A stretch of 64,000 bases of DNA, taken from positions 34,972-98,971 of the forward strand of contig CAWHMD010000013.1 of the NCBI GenBank assembly GCA_963830385.1. The letters are read 5' to 3'. Numbering within the stretch: position 1 is the first letter of the stretch; each line of letters begins with the position of its first letter. Below, piece by piece: positions 32,288 through 40,351 of the stretch. Both the position numbers and the translations under genes were made by a program. This DNA is from Bog-532 sp963830385 (lineage in GTDB: Bacteria; Actinomycetota; Actinomycetes; Streptosporangiales; Streptosporangiaceae). The notes below the pieces were generated by a model. The model was not told the DNA's origin, did no database searches, and saw nothing but the letters and a program-made list of their open reading frames with translations.

Positions 32288-33274
32288 ATGATCCCGTACA
32301 GGGACGTGGACCGCATGATCTCGGCCGGATCGAAGGGCGCTCGCCTGGCCAAGCGCCGGGCCAAGCGTGGGCGGCAGGTCGGCGACCCGGGCCGCGACCG
32401 GCTCCCCCCGGAAGCGAGCATCACGCTGGCGGCCGAACGGGAGGCGACGGGGGTCGACAACGTCCTGGCCGACCTGGACCAGGAGCTGATCGGCCTGGTA
32501 CCGGTCAAGGACCGGGTCCACCAGATCGCGTCACTGCTGCTGGTCGACCGGGCCCGGCGGCGGTTCGGCCTGGAGGCCCCCCGGCCGAACCTGCACATGT
32601 GCTTCACCGGAGCTCCCGGCACCGGCAAGACCACGGTGGCCCTGAAGATGGGCCGCTTGCTGCACCAGCTCGGTTATCTGGAGCAAGGCCAGCTGGTGCA
32701 CGCCATGCGCAACGACCTGGTCGGCGAGTTCGTCGGCCAGACGGCCCCGCGCACGAAGAAGGTGCTGGACATGGCCATGGGCGGCGTGCTGTTCATCGAC
32801 GAGGCCTACTACCTGTACCACGGGGAGGACGCACGCGACTTCGGGCAGGAGGCCATCGGCATCCTGCTGCAGGTCATGGAGAACGACCGCGACAAGCTGG
32901 TGGTGATCCTGGCCGGCTACAAGGACCGGATGGACGAGTTCTTCGGCTCGAACCCCGGCATGAGCTCGCGGATCGCCCACCACATCGACTTTGCCGACTA
33001 CCAGCTGGACGAGCTGCTGTCGATCGGCGAGATCATGCTGCGCCAGGCCCACTACCACCTGTCGGAAGACGCCGAGGAGATGCTCGGCCGGTACCTGAAA
33101 CGGCAGATGGGCGAGCCGCGGTTCGCCAACGCCCGCAGCGTCCGCAACGATCTCGACGCGGCCCGGCTCCGGCACGCCCACCGGCTGGCCGCGGAGCCCG
33201 ATCGGCTGTGGACCCGCGACGACCTGATGCGCATCGAGCCCGCCGACATCATGGGGGACGACGACCCGCTGTAG
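32288..33274 (+). CDS. cbbX: CbbX-type AAA+ ATPase (red-type Rubisco activase homologue)
   Basis: A 328-residue AAA+ protein. Nearly every CbbX signature is present: VLADLDQELIGLVPVKDRVHQIASLLL, LHMCFTGAPGTGKTTVALKMG (Walker A), LVGEFVGQTAPRTKKVLDMAMGGVLFIDEAYYLY (pore loop and Walker B), GQEAIGILLQVMENDRDKLVVILAGY and NPGMSSRIAHHIDF. CbbX remodels inhibited red-type Rubisco. No cbbL or cbbS gene lies in the window, so the partner would be encoded elsewhere or the protein has another client. About 35 extra basic residues precede the usual N-terminus. Ribosome site GGGGGAAAGG. Confidence 0.88.
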   Translation: MIPYRDVDRMISAGSKGARLAKRRAKRGRQVGDPGRDRLPPEASITLAAEREATGVDNVLADLDQELIGLVPVKDRVHQIASLLLVDRARRRFGLEAPRPNLHMCFTGAPGTGKTTVALKMGRLLHQLGYLEQGQLVHAMRNDLVGEFVGQTAPRTKKVLDMAMGGVLFIDEAYYLYHGEDARDFGQEAIGILLQVMENDRDKLVVILAGYKDRMDEFFGSNPGMSSRIAHHIDFADYQLDELLSIGEIMLRQAHYHLSEDAEEMLGRYLKRQMGEPRFANARSVRNDLDAARLRHAHRLAAEPDRLWTRDDLMRIEPADIMGDDDPL

Positions 33275-33286
33275 CCGGGGCCGTGC

Positions 33287-33967
33287 CTAGCCGGGGCGGG
33301 GTACGAAGCTGCCGAGCATCGTCCGCATGGTCCGGGCCACGGCCTGCCGGGTCCGGGCCGGGTCGTCGGAGTTCGCCACCAGCATGGCCCCGCGGGTGAG
33401 CGCGCCGAGCAGGAGCCGGGTCAGCGTCTCCGGGTCCTCGACCGCGAGCCGCCCGGCGTCCACCGCACTCTGCAGCGCGTACATGATCTCGGTGTAGGCG
33501 TACTGCTCGTCCAGCTCGGTGAAGCGGGCCAGCCCCAGCACCGCGGGGGCGTCGACGATCACGATCTGCCGCAGCTCCGGCTGCTGGGCGCTGTCCAGGA
33601 ACGCCTCGAACCCCCGGCTGAGCAGCTCCACCTCGTCCGGCGCCCCCGCGGCGGCCTGCACCGAAGCCTCCATCAGCTCGGTGTGCGCCTGCTCGAAGAC
33701 CGCCTCGAACAGCTTGGTCTTGTTCGGGAAGTGGTGGTAGAGCGCGCCGGTGGTGACCCGCGCCTCCCGGGCCAGGTCGTCCACTGACGTGGCGGCGAAG
33801 CCCTGCTGCCCGAACAGGCGGCGGCCGGCGGCGACCAGCGCGGCCCGGGTCTGCGCCACCTGCTCGGCCCGCAGGGACGGCGGCGGCTGAGCTCCCGAAG
33901 GGCTCCCGGCTGGTGAATTGGCTGGTGGCACTCCCCTTGTGTACTCCGTAACAAGTCGCTTGTGCAT
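33287..33967 (-). CDS. TetR family transcriptional regulator
   Basis: A regulator of 226 residues if it starts at ATG 33967 (33973 and 33976 are alternatives). The N-terminal helix-turn-helix reads TRAALVAAGRRLFGQQGFAATSVDDLAREARVTTGALYHHFPNKTKLFEAVFEQA. The ligand domain is TetR_C-like. It is divergent from the mycothiol-dependent enzyme gene, and an inverted repeat TCACT-N5-AGTGA sits between the two starts, so it probably represses both. Confidence 0.9.
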   Translation of the reverse strand: MHKRLVTEYTRGVPPANSPAGSPSGAQPPPSLRAEQVAQTRAALVAAGRRLFGQQGFAATSVDDLAREARVTTGALYHHFPNKTKLFEAVFEQAHTELMEASVQAAAGAPDEVELLSRGFEAFLDSAQQPELRQIVIVDAPAVLGLARFTELDEQYAYTEIMYALQSAVDAGRLAVEDPETLTRLLLGALTRGAMLVANSDDPARTRQAVARTMRTMLGSFVPRPG

Positions 33968-33987
33968 GCTCATCATTTTAGATAACG

Positions 33988-34002
33988 TCACTATGTCAGT
34001 GA
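33988..34002. promoter_or_regulatory. Candidate TetR operator TCACT-ATGTC-AGTGA
   Basis: Inverted repeat between the divergent tetR and mycothiol-dependent enzyme genes, about 26 bp from the latter's ATG. With one bulged base the symmetry extends to CGTCACT...AGTGAACG. Placement and symmetry fit autoregulation and control of the neighbour. Confidence 0.6.
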
Positions 34003-34028
34003 ACGATACTACCTTACGGGGCAACGCT

Positions 34029-34868
34029 ATGAACGATCACGTCACTGCACGCGACAGCGGCACCGCCCAGCAGACCACCGTCCCGGCCGCGGCCGCGCTA
34101 CCCGCCGCCGCCGATCGCACCGCGCAGCTGATGCGCGAGATCACCAACCCCGGCGCCCCCGTACCCGGCCTGCGCTGGACCGCTGCCGAGCTCGCCGCCC
34201 ACGTGGTCGCGGACCTGCGGACCTACACCGGCGTGGTGGCCGGGCAGGGTCCGGTGGTGGCGCCGGGGACCGCCCCGGCCGCCGAGCTGGGTACCGCCGA
34301 GAACCAGCGCCAGCTGGCGGAGTACCCCGAGCGGAGCCTCGACCGGCTGGCCGCCGAGCTGACCAGGGCCATGCCCGCCTTCATCGCCGCGGCCGCGGCC
34401 GCACCGCCCACCGCCCGGGTGGGCAGCCCGATCGGAGTACCCATGACCCCGGCCACGGTCGCCGCCATCGTGCTCGGCGAGCAGCTCATCCACGGTCTGG
34501 ACCTGGCGCGCGCGGCCGCCCGGCCCTGGACCATCGACGCCGCCGACGCCCGGCTGGTCATCCCCGGTGTGGTCGACCTGCTGCCGGCCTACTTCAACCG
34601 CGAAGCGGCCCGCGGCGTCCGGGCCCGCTACGAGCTGCGGCTGGGCGGCGACCTGCGCTACCAGCTGACGGTGGACGACGGCACGGCTACCGTCGGGCCT
34701 GCCACCGGCCGGGCGGACTGCGTCATCACCGCCGACCCGGTGGCGTTCCTGCTGGTCGGCTACGGGCGCATCAGCCAGTGGGGCCCGATGCTGCGCGGCC
34801 AGCTGCGCGCGGGCGGCCGCAAGCCCTGGCTCGGCTTCAAGTTCAACCGGCTGACGGTCAGCCCCTGA
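34029..34868 (+). CDS. Maleylpyruvate isomerase family mycothiol-dependent enzyme
   Basis: A 279-residue protein from ATG 34029 (MNDHVTARDSG). The N-terminal MDMPI/DinB-like helical bundle (WTAAELAAHVVADLRTYTG, with the metal-binding His, and GEQLIHGLDLARA) is followed by an SCP2-like C-terminal domain ending in WLGFKFNRLTVSP. Members use mycothiol, the actinobacterial thiol, in isomerisation or conjugation; the substrate is not evident. The in-frame extension to 33918 runs through the operator and is not used. Confidence 0.86.
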   Translation: MNDHVTARDSGTAQQTTVPAAAALPAAADRTAQLMREITNPGAPVPGLRWTAAELAAHVVADLRTYTGVVAGQGPVVAPGTAPAAELGTAENQRQLAEYPERSLDRLAAELTRAMPAFIAAAAAAPPTARVGSPIGVPMTPATVAAIVLGEQLIHGLDLARAAARPWTIDAADARLVIPGVVDLLPAYFNREAARGVRARYELRLGGDLRYQLTVDDGTATVGPATGRADCVITADPVAFLLVGYGRISQWGPMLRGQLRAGGRKPWLGFKFNRLTVSP

Positions 34869-34889
34869 TACGGCCTGCGGGGGCCCGCC

Positions 34890-35756
34890 TCAAGGTGTTT
34901 GCGGCAGCTTGACCGGGCGCTTCGGCGCCCGGGCGGAGGGCGGCGGCACCATCGGGCCGATGTCGCCGTCGGGCGCCTCGTCCAGGTCCACGATGACCGG
35001 GGCGTGATCGCTGGGGCCGGTGCCCTTGCGGGCCTGCCGGTCCACCCACGCGGCCTTGACGCGCGCCGCCACCGGGTCACTGGCCAGCACCAGGTCGATC
35101 CGCATGCCCAGGTTCTGGTGGAACATCCCGGCCCGGTAGTCCCAGTAACTGAACACTCGCTCGGACGGCCAGCGGTCCCGGACCACGTCGTGCAGGCCGA
35201 GGCCCTCCAGCTTGGCCAGGGCCTCCCGCTCCGGCGGGGTGACGTGGGTCTGGCCCACGTAGGCGGCCGGGTCGAACACGTCGGCGTCGGTCGGCGCGAT
35301 GTTCATGTCGCCGCACACCAGCGTCCCGATCTGGCCAGCACTGTCCGCGACCACGTCGGTGAGCGTGGCCAGCCAGGCCAGCTTGTACTGGTAGTGATCC
35401 GAGCCCGGCGACCGGCCGTTGGGCACGTACACCGACCAGACCCGGACCCCGCCGCAGGTGGCGGCGACCGCCCGGGCCTCCGGGCCCGGGAACCCGGGGG
35501 CGCCGGCCAGCCCGGTCACCACGTCGTCCAGGCCCGCCCGGGACAAAATGGCCACTCCGTTCCACTGGCCCTGGCCGTGCACCGCGGCCTGATAACCCCG
35601 CTGCTCCAGCTCGGCGTCGAGCAGTTCGTGGAAGGCATCGTCGGTCAGCTTGGTCTCCTGCAGGCAGACCACGTCCGGCTTCCGCTGATCCAGCCAGGGG
35701 AGCAGCCGCGGCAACCGCTGCTTGACCGAGTTCACGTTCCACGTCGCTACCCGCAC
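34890..35756 (-). CDS. xth: Exodeoxyribonuclease III / AP endonuclease
   Basis: A 288-residue EEP-family nuclease from GTG 35756 (VRVATWNVNSVKQRLPRLLPWLD). Metal and catalytic motifs: WNVNS, VVCLQETKL, YVPNG, LVCGDMNIAPTDAD, FSYWDYRAG and the C-terminal SDHAPVIVDL. It repairs abasic sites and 3' blocked ends. The GTG lies seven bases after TACTGT, a -10 match, indicating a leaderless transcript and ruling out the GTG three codons upstream, which would fall inside the -10 box. Confidence 0.93.
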   Translation of the reverse strand: MRVATWNVNSVKQRLPRLLPWLDQRKPDVVCLQETKLTDDAFHELLDAELEQRGYQAAVHGQGQWNGVAILSRAGLDDVVTGLAGAPGFPGPEARAVAATCGGVRVWSVYVPNGRSPGSDHYQYKLAWLATLTDVVADSAGQIGTLVCGDMNIAPTDADVFDPAAYVGQTHVTPPEREALAKLEGLGLHDVVRDRWPSERVFSYWDYRAGMFHQNLGMRIDLVLASDPVAARVKAAWVDRQARKGTGPSDHAPVIVDLDEAPDGDIGPMVPPPSARAPKRPVKLPQTP

Positions 35757-35763
35757 CCGGCCC

Positions 35764-35769
35764 ACAGTA
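35764..35769 (-). promoter_or_regulatory. -10 box of a leaderless promoter (xth)
   Basis: TACTGT, seven bases upstream of the GTG at 35756 on the minus strand; it decides between two closely spaced GTG starts. Confidence 0.55.
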
Positions 35770-35848
35770 GTCCGGTCGCAGACGCCCGGCGATGAATCGG
35801 GGACCCGGCCGGCGTCCACCCTCACAACGGCTCACGAAGGGATCACCG

Positions 35849-36358
35849 ATGACCACGCCGCAGACCACCCTGGACGAGCGCTTCAGTCAGCCCGGCAGCG
35901 ACCCGACCAGCCGGGATCAGGCCCGGGCGGTGCTGGAGACGGCCGAGCTGACCTGGCTGACCACGGTCCGGGCCGACGGGCGCCCGCACCAGACACCGCT
36001 GGTGGCCGTGTGGCACGACGGCGCGCTGCACTTCTGCACCGGCACCGAGGAGCAGAAGGCGGTCAACCTGAGCCACAATCCGCACGTGCTGCTGACCGTG
36101 GCCGGCCGCCGCTGGGACGAGGGCCTGGACGTGGTGGTGGAGGGCGACGCGGTCCGGGTCACCGACGAAGGGGCGCTGGGCGCGCTGGCCGCGGCGTGGA
36201 CGGCCAAGTGGGACGGCCGCTGGAACTTCGAGGTCCGGGACGGGCACTTCTTCCACCGCGGCGCCGAGTTCCCGGTGCTGGTCTACGCGGTAAGGCCGGC
36301 CAAGGTACTGGCGTGGGGCCAGGGGACGTTCACCCAGACCCGGCACCAGTTCGGCTAG
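35849..36358 (+). CDS. Pyridoxamine 5'-phosphate oxidase family protein (F420/flavin binding)
   Basis: A 169-residue split-beta-barrel protein from ATG 35849 with the ribosome site CGAAGGGA. Motifs: LTWLTTVRADGRPHQTPLVAVWHDGALHFCTG, EEQKAVNLSHNPHVLLTV, and VVVEGDAVRVTDE. Such proteins in actinobacteria bind FMN or coenzyme F420; the substrate is unknown. It is divergent from xth. Confidence 0.86.
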   Translation: MTTPQTTLDERFSQPGSDPTSRDQARAVLETAELTWLTTVRADGRPHQTPLVAVWHDGALHFCTGTEEQKAVNLSHNPHVLLTVAGRRWDEGLDVVVEGDAVRVTDEGALGALAAAWTAKWDGRWNFEVRDGHFFHRGAEFPVLVYAVRPAKVLAWGQGTFTQTRHQFG

Positions 36359-36367
36359 CGCCGGCCC

Positions 36368-37552
36368 CTAACGGCCAGCCAGCTCCTGCTCGAGCCAGGT
36401 CAGGCCCCGGGCCCGGGCGGTGAGCCGGACCGGGCCGACCACGGCGGCCAGCCGGGCCGCGGCTGCTTCGGCTGCGGCCCGGGCTTCGGATCCGACGTCT
36501 TCCAGGAACCGGCACACGATCTGGCCGTCGCTGTCCTGACCCCAGCCGCCGACGATCCGGCCGTCCCACCACAGGGTCGGCCCCACGTTCCCGGACCGGT
36601 CGAACGCCCGGGAGGCGTGCTCGCCCAGGAACCAGTCCCGGCGCTGCCACCCCATCGGGGTGGAGTCCAGGCCGGGCAGCAGCGCCGCCCAGGGCTCGGC
36701 GGCCGGCGGTGGCTCCAGGTCATCGGCCAGGACGATCCCTGGCTCACCGTCCAGGTCGGCCTCGGCAGGCTCCAGCGCGGTCAGCACCCGCCGGGTCTGG
36801 GTCCGGGTCCAGCCCGTCCACCACTGCAGGTCCGCGGCGGTCGCGGGCCCGTAGCGGTGCAGCCAGCGCCGGGCCAGCTCCACCGCGGCCGCCTCGGTGG
36901 CCCATTCGTCCAGCCCGCCCGGGCACCACCGCGCCATCGGGGACCAGCGGTACTGCTGTGAGGTCCACGATCCCCGCGGGCGCCCGCGGACCACCCGGCC
37001 CTGGGCGGCCAGCAGGAACAGCACCCGGCTGCTGACCGCCTGCCGTCCCTCGTAGCTCTTGCCCCGGGACAGCACGATCTCGGTCTTCAGCCGCGGGTCC
37101 TCGGCCGCCAGCTCGGCCGCGGTGGCCTCACCGCGGCCGAGCAGGGCCCGGAGCGCCACCTCTTCCACTTCGGTCAGCCAGCCGTCCGGGTCCGGATCGA
37201 CGCCGGACTCGGTCAGCCAGCCGAGCAGCTTGCGCCGTTCGCGGGCGGCCACCGCGTGTCCGCACGCGGCCTGGATCAGCGCCGCGACGTCCACGGTGGT
37301 GACGAAGACCGTGCGTCGCATGCCCAGCAGCCGGATGAGCGTCCGGTCCTGGTACAGCGCTTGTTCGACGGAGGACAGCGACCCGCCGGCCATCCGGGAC
37401 AGGATGCCCAGGTAGACCGATGACGGATCGGTGCTGTGCACCGCCACCAGCGATTCGGCCACCTCGGCCGGTGAGCTGGCTGCCGACCCCGGCGCCAGCC
37501 GGTGCCGCAGGCCGAGCCGGGCCCGGCGCTCCGGCGCCCCGATCCGGTGCAT
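36368..37552 (-). CDS. Winged-helix DNA-binding protein (HTH_42, AlkZ/YcaQ-like)
   Basis: A 394-residue protein with the opening of the HTH_42 family (RLGLRHRLAPG, VAVHSTDPSSVYLGILSRM), LGMRRTVFVTT, and conserved SRVLFLLAAQGRVVRGRPRGSWTSQQYRW. WDGRIVGGWGQ lies near the C-terminus. The family includes DNA glycosylases that unhook crosslinks (AlkZ/AlkX) and many uncharacterised actinobacterial members; lesion specificity is not visible. ATG at 37552 with a GGGGGGAGG ribosome site. Its first 425 bases overlap, in another frame, the unterminated end of the EamA gene. Confidence 0.86.
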   Translation of the reverse strand: MHRIGAPERRARLGLRHRLAPGSAASSPAEVAESLVAVHSTDPSSVYLGILSRMAGGSLSSVEQALYQDRTLIRLLGMRRTVFVTTVDVAALIQAACGHAVAARERRKLLGWLTESGVDPDPDGWLTEVEEVALRALLGRGEATAAELAAEDPRLKTEIVLSRGKSYEGRQAVSSRVLFLLAAQGRVVRGRPRGSWTSQQYRWSPMARWCPGGLDEWATEAAAVELARRWLHRYGPATAADLQWWTGWTRTQTRRVLTALEPAEADLDGEPGIVLADDLEPPPAAEPWAALLPGLDSTPMGWQRRDWFLGEHASRAFDRSGNVGPTLWWDGRIVGGWGQDSDGQIVCRFLEDVGSEARAAAEAAAARLAAVVGPVRLTARARGLTWLEQELAGR

Positions 37553-38477
37553 GCCGCCTCCCCCCGCCGACCAGCGGAACCGAGCTCAAGGCTATGCCCG
37601 CAACGATCGCGGCACCCCCGGCCGCCTGCAGCGGGCCGACCGGGTCGCCGAACGCGACCACGCCGGCCAGCGCGCCGACCAGCGGCTCGAGGTTGAGGAA
37701 GGCCCCGGCCAGCTCGGCCGAGATGCGGCTCTGCCCGTAGGCGAACAGGGTGAACGGCGCCAGCGTGCCGGCCAGGGCCAGGGCCACGGTGGCGATGACC
37801 GGGCCGGCCGCGTGCGGGGCCGGCGGCAGGCCCTCGGCCACACCCGCGTACACCAGCGCGGCCAGGGCCGCCCCGAGGAACTGCACGGCGGTGACCGCGA
37901 CCGGGTCACGTCCCTGCAGCAGCCGGGTCTGGCCCACGGTGAACGTGGCCGAGATCAGCAGCGAGAGCATCACCAGCCCGTCCCCGAGGGTCGAGGCACC
38001 ACCGCCGTGGCCGCCGGTGACCAGGCCGACCCCGGCCAGCGACACCCCGAATCCGGCCCAGGCCACGGGCTTTGCCACCGCCCGGTGCCAGACCGCGGCG
38101 ATCACCGCGACCAGCACCGGTACCGCGCCGATCAGCAGCGCGGCGTGGGTGACGCTGGTGAGCGCGACGCCCGCGTTCTGCAGGACCACCGACGCGCCGT
38201 AGCCGGCCGCGCCCGAGGCGAGCACCAGCGGCGTGGCCGCCCGCCGCTCCGGCGCCGGCCGCACGGCCGCACCCCGAGCCTGCGCCTGTGCCTGAGCTCG
38301 CCGGTTGTTCCGGCTGAGCAGGACGAACAGGACGGCGGCGGCCAGGCCGAACCGGGCTACGGTCAGCCAGCCGGCCGGCAGCCAGGCCAGCGCCACCTTG
38401 GACAGCGGGACAGTGGTGCCCCACAGCGTCCCGGCGACGGCCAGCGCGGCGACAGCGAGGCGGCGGTTGTTGTTCAT
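37128..38477 (-). CDS. EamA/DMT family exporter with unusual C-terminal read-through
   Basis: Residues 1 to about 305 are a complete ten-helix DMT transporter: LAVAGTLWGTTVPLSKVAL, ARFGLAAAVLFVLLS, LQNAGVALTSVTHAALLIGAVPVLVAVI, SLLISATFTVGQTRLL and ELAGAFLNLEPLVGALAGVVAFGDPVG. The normal end is around VPLVGGG (about 37560). Instead of stopping, the frame continues for some 140 residues of Arg/Pro/Gly-rich sequence inside the winged-helix gene. Either the two genes overlap for 425 bases or the run of six G at the junction hides an indel. It is divergent from an Lrp/AsnC gene, a frequent pairing for amino-acid exporters. Confidence 0.8.
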   Translation of the reverse strand: MNNNRRLAVAALAVAGTLWGTTVPLSKVALAWLPAGWLTVARFGLAAAVLFVLLSRNNRRAQAQAQARGAAVRPAPERRAATPLVLASGAAGYGASVVLQNAGVALTSVTHAALLIGAVPVLVAVIAAVWHRAVAKPVAWAGFGVSLAGVGLVTGGHGGGASTLGDGLVMLSLLISATFTVGQTRLLQGRDPVAVTAVQFLGAALAALVYAGVAEGLPPAPHAAGPVIATVALALAGTLAPFTLFAYGQSRISAELAGAFLNLEPLVGALAGVVAFGDPVGPLQAAGGAAIVAGIALSSVPLVGGGRRHAPDRGAGAPGPARPAAPAGAGVGSQLTGRGGRIAGGGAQHRSVIGLPGHPVPDGRRVAVLRRTSAVPGPDAHPAAGHATHGLRHHRGRRGADPGRVRTRGGRPRTAQAARLADRVRRRSGPGRLADRSGRGGAPGPARPR

Positions 38478-38510
38478 GCATTCAGTTTGCCAACTACAAG
38501 CTCAAAGTTT

Positions 38511-38543
38511 GCTGACTAACGTTGTCAGCCAAATAAGATTTGG
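38511..38543. promoter_or_regulatory. Two adjoining inverted repeats in the EamA/Lrp divergent promoter
   Basis: GCTGAC-N7-GTCAGC (38511-38529) and CCAAAT-AAG-ATTTGG (38529-38543) are both perfect and share one base. The second overlaps a TAAGAT -10 match eight bases before the lrp ATG. They are candidate sites for the Lrp/AsnC regulator acting on itself and on the exporter. Confidence 0.65.
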
Positions 38544-38547
38544 TGTT

Positions 38548-39063
38548 ATGGCCGTTAAACTTGACGAAGTTGACATAAAACTGCTGACCGCGCTGCAGGA
38601 AGATGCGGACTCGACCAACGTCGAGCTGGCCCGGATGGTGGGGCTGTCACCGGCCGCCACCTTGCACCGGGTGCGCTGGCTGAAGGAGTCCGGGGTGATC
38701 CGGGTCATCCGGGCCCAGCTGGACCCGGCCGCGGCCGGCTTCCCGCTCCAGCTCTACGTGATGGCCACGCTGTTCCGGCACGACACGCGGTCCGAGCGGA
38801 TCTTCGAGGACCAGGTGCGCTCGCTGCCGCAGATCATCGCGGCCGACATCGTCGCGGGCGAGACCGACTACCTGCTCACGGTGGTCGCCCGCGACGTCGC
38901 CGAGCTGCAGGAGGTACTGGTCAGCCTGGCCACCCGGGGTGGCCAGCGGCTGGTCACCTACCTGCGGCTGGCCGAGATCAAGCCGCCGTCCCGGCTCCCG
39001 CTGGACCTGGCCGGCGAGGTGCCGGCCCGTCAGCCGCGGCGGCGCCGCCCGAACGCGAAGTAG
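38548..39063 (+). CDS. Lrp/AsnC family transcriptional regulator
   Basis: A 171-residue regulator from ATG 38548. The N-terminal HTH reads LDEVDIKLLTALQEDADSTNVELARMVGLSPAATLHRVRWLKESGVIRVIRAQLDP. The C-terminal RAM ligand domain contains IAADIVAGETDYLLTVVARDVAELQEVL. The basic tail is longer than usual (RQPRRRRPNAK). It probably responds to an amino acid and controls the divergent EamA exporter. Confidence 0.92.
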   Translation: MAVKLDEVDIKLLTALQEDADSTNVELARMVGLSPAATLHRVRWLKESGVIRVIRAQLDPAAAGFPLQLYVMATLFRHDTRSERIFEDQVRSLPQIIAADIVAGETDYLLTVVARDVAELQEVLVSLATRGGQRLVTYLRLAEIKPPSRLPLDLAGEVPARQPRRRRPNAK

Positions 39064-39257
39064 GCCAGCGGGATCGTGCCGGCCGAGTTGACGATCATGG
39101 CCGGGCCCCAGACCCACTTCGAGCCGCGGATCTCGCTGGCCGGGCGGCGCTTCATGTCGACCAGCGCCGCCACCTTGAGCACGCCTTCGACGGCCGCCCC
39201 GGCGATGAGCAACTGCCGGGCGCGCGGGCTGAGATCGCTCCAGTGCTGTACCGCCAT
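39030..39257 (-). CDS. Small two-helix membrane protein
   Basis: A 75-residue protein from ATG 39257: MAVQHWSDLSPRARQLLIAGAAVEGVLKVAALVDMKRRP, then WVWGPAMIVNSAGTIPLAYFAFGRRRRG. Two membrane helices around residues 15-32 and 50-68, with a PxxxIRGSKWVWG connector found in many actinobacterial small membrane proteins of unknown function. It overlaps the 3' end of the convergent lrp gene by 34 bases. Confidence 0.72.
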   Translation of the reverse strand: MAVQHWSDLSPRARQLLIAGAAVEGVLKVAALVDMKRRPASEIRGSKWVWGPAMIVNSAGTIPLAYFAFGRRRRG

Positions 39258-39350
39258 GACCGCCTCCACGTCGTTGCGGTAACCCCATGGCAGCACGTTA
39301 CCCGCGGCCCGGCCATCCACCATGCGGTTAACCCCCGATTCCGGGCCGCC

Positions 39351-40220
39351 TCAGGCCAGCGCGGCCAGGGTGGCCAGCGCCGCCCGGACGACCTCCGGCC
39401 ACGGCGTCACCGGCCGGCCAAGCAGCTTCTCCAGGTCGTTCCCCCCGACGTAGAGCGCCCCGTCCCGCGCCGCCCGATCGGAGTCGGCCAGGATGGCCGC
39501 GACCGGAGCAGGCAGGCCGGCCTCCTCCAGCGCCTTCGCGTAGGCGTCGGCGCCCAGATCGCTGTAGCGGACGTCACGCCCGGACTGGCGGGCGATCTCG
39601 GCCGCCAGGACCGCCAGCGTGAACGCTTGGCCGCCCAGCTCGTAGACCCGGTTCTGGTGACCCTCGCCGGTCAGCACGGCGGCCGCCGCCTCGGCCAGGT
39701 CGCGGCGGGCGGCCCCGCTGATCAGGCCGTCGCCGGCCGCCCCGATCAGGCCGCGGGTGAGGATGACCGGCAGCTGAGCGGTGTAGTTCTCGACGTACCA
39801 GCCGTTGCGCAGGAAGACGTAGGGCACCCCCGAATCGATCAGGGCCCGCTCGGTGGCCAGGTGTTCCTCGGCCAGCACCATGTCCGAGGTATCGGCCTTG
39901 GGCGCGCTGGTGTAAACGACCAGGCCGACGCCCGCTGCCCGGGCCGCGTCCACCACCGCCTGGTGCTGGGCCACGCGCTGGCCGACCTCGCTGCCGGACA
40001 CGAACAGCAGCCGGTCCACCCCGGCCAGCGCGCTCCGCAGCGACGCCGGGTCGCCGTAGTCGGCGCGCCGGCTGGTGACGCCGAGCTGGGTCAGGTCGTC
40101 CAGCTTGGCCTGGTCGCGGCCGATGGCAACGATCTGGCCGACCGGAACGCCGCGCTCCAGCAGGCTTTCGATGGCGAGGCGCCCGAACGGGCCGGTGGCG
40201 CCGGTCACAGCGATGGTCAT
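39351..40220 (-). CDS. NmrA-like NAD(P)H-binding oxidoreductase (QOR2-type)
   Basis: A 289-residue atypical SDR. The N-terminal Rossmann motif TGATGPFGRLAIESLL is followed by ADYGDPASLRSALAGVDRLLFVSGSEVGQR, SAPKADTSDMVLAEEH and NGWYVENY, as in quinone oxidoreductase 2 (QorB). It is divergent from an HxlR regulator gene, a pairing known for electrophile-responsive quinone reductases (QorB/QorR and YodB-like systems). Stress detoxification is therefore the likely role. Confidence 0.88.
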   Translation of the reverse strand: MTIAVTGATGPFGRLAIESLLERGVPVGQIVAIGRDQAKLDDLTQLGVTSRRADYGDPASLRSALAGVDRLLFVSGSEVGQRVAQHQAVVDAARAAGVGLVVYTSAPKADTSDMVLAEEHLATERALIDSGVPYVFLRNGWYVENYTAQLPVILTRGLIGAAGDGLISGAARRDLAEAAAAVLTGEGHQNRVYELGGQAFTLAVLAAEIARQSGRDVRYSDLGADAYAKALEEAGLPAPVAAILADSDRAARDGALYVGGNDLEKLLGRPVTPWPEVVRAALATLAALA

Positions 40221-40285
40221 GGGGTGACTCCTTGGCGATGATGCGGCCGCGTCTCGGCCGACGTTTCCCGCAACGGCCCCGCTAC

Positions 40286-40334
40286 GTGCATACTTCCCAC
40301 CAGAGAGTGGGCACCTTGAAGTGCAGTACTTACC
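40286..40334. promoter_or_regulatory. Repeated GTGCA-TACTT elements in the QOR2/HxlR promoter region
   Basis: GTGCATACTTCCCACC (40286-40301) and GTGCAGTACTTACC (40321-40334) are direct repeats. The second lies inside AAGT-GCAGT-ACTT, an inverted repeat. HxlR regulators bind such TACTT-containing repeats, so these are candidate operators for both divergent genes. Confidence 0.5.
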
Positions 40335-40351
40335 TGAGGGATAGTGAGCAG

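Noticed and set aside
32288..33274. EccA-type ATPase of a type VII secretion system
   Set aside because: The sequence follows CbbX through the whole AAA+ domain, lacks the EccA TPR N-terminus, and no esx or ecc gene is nearby.
33918..34028. N-terminal extension of the mycothiol-dependent enzyme
   Set aside because: It would run across the tetR start and the shared operator; the ATG at 34029 begins the conserved domain.
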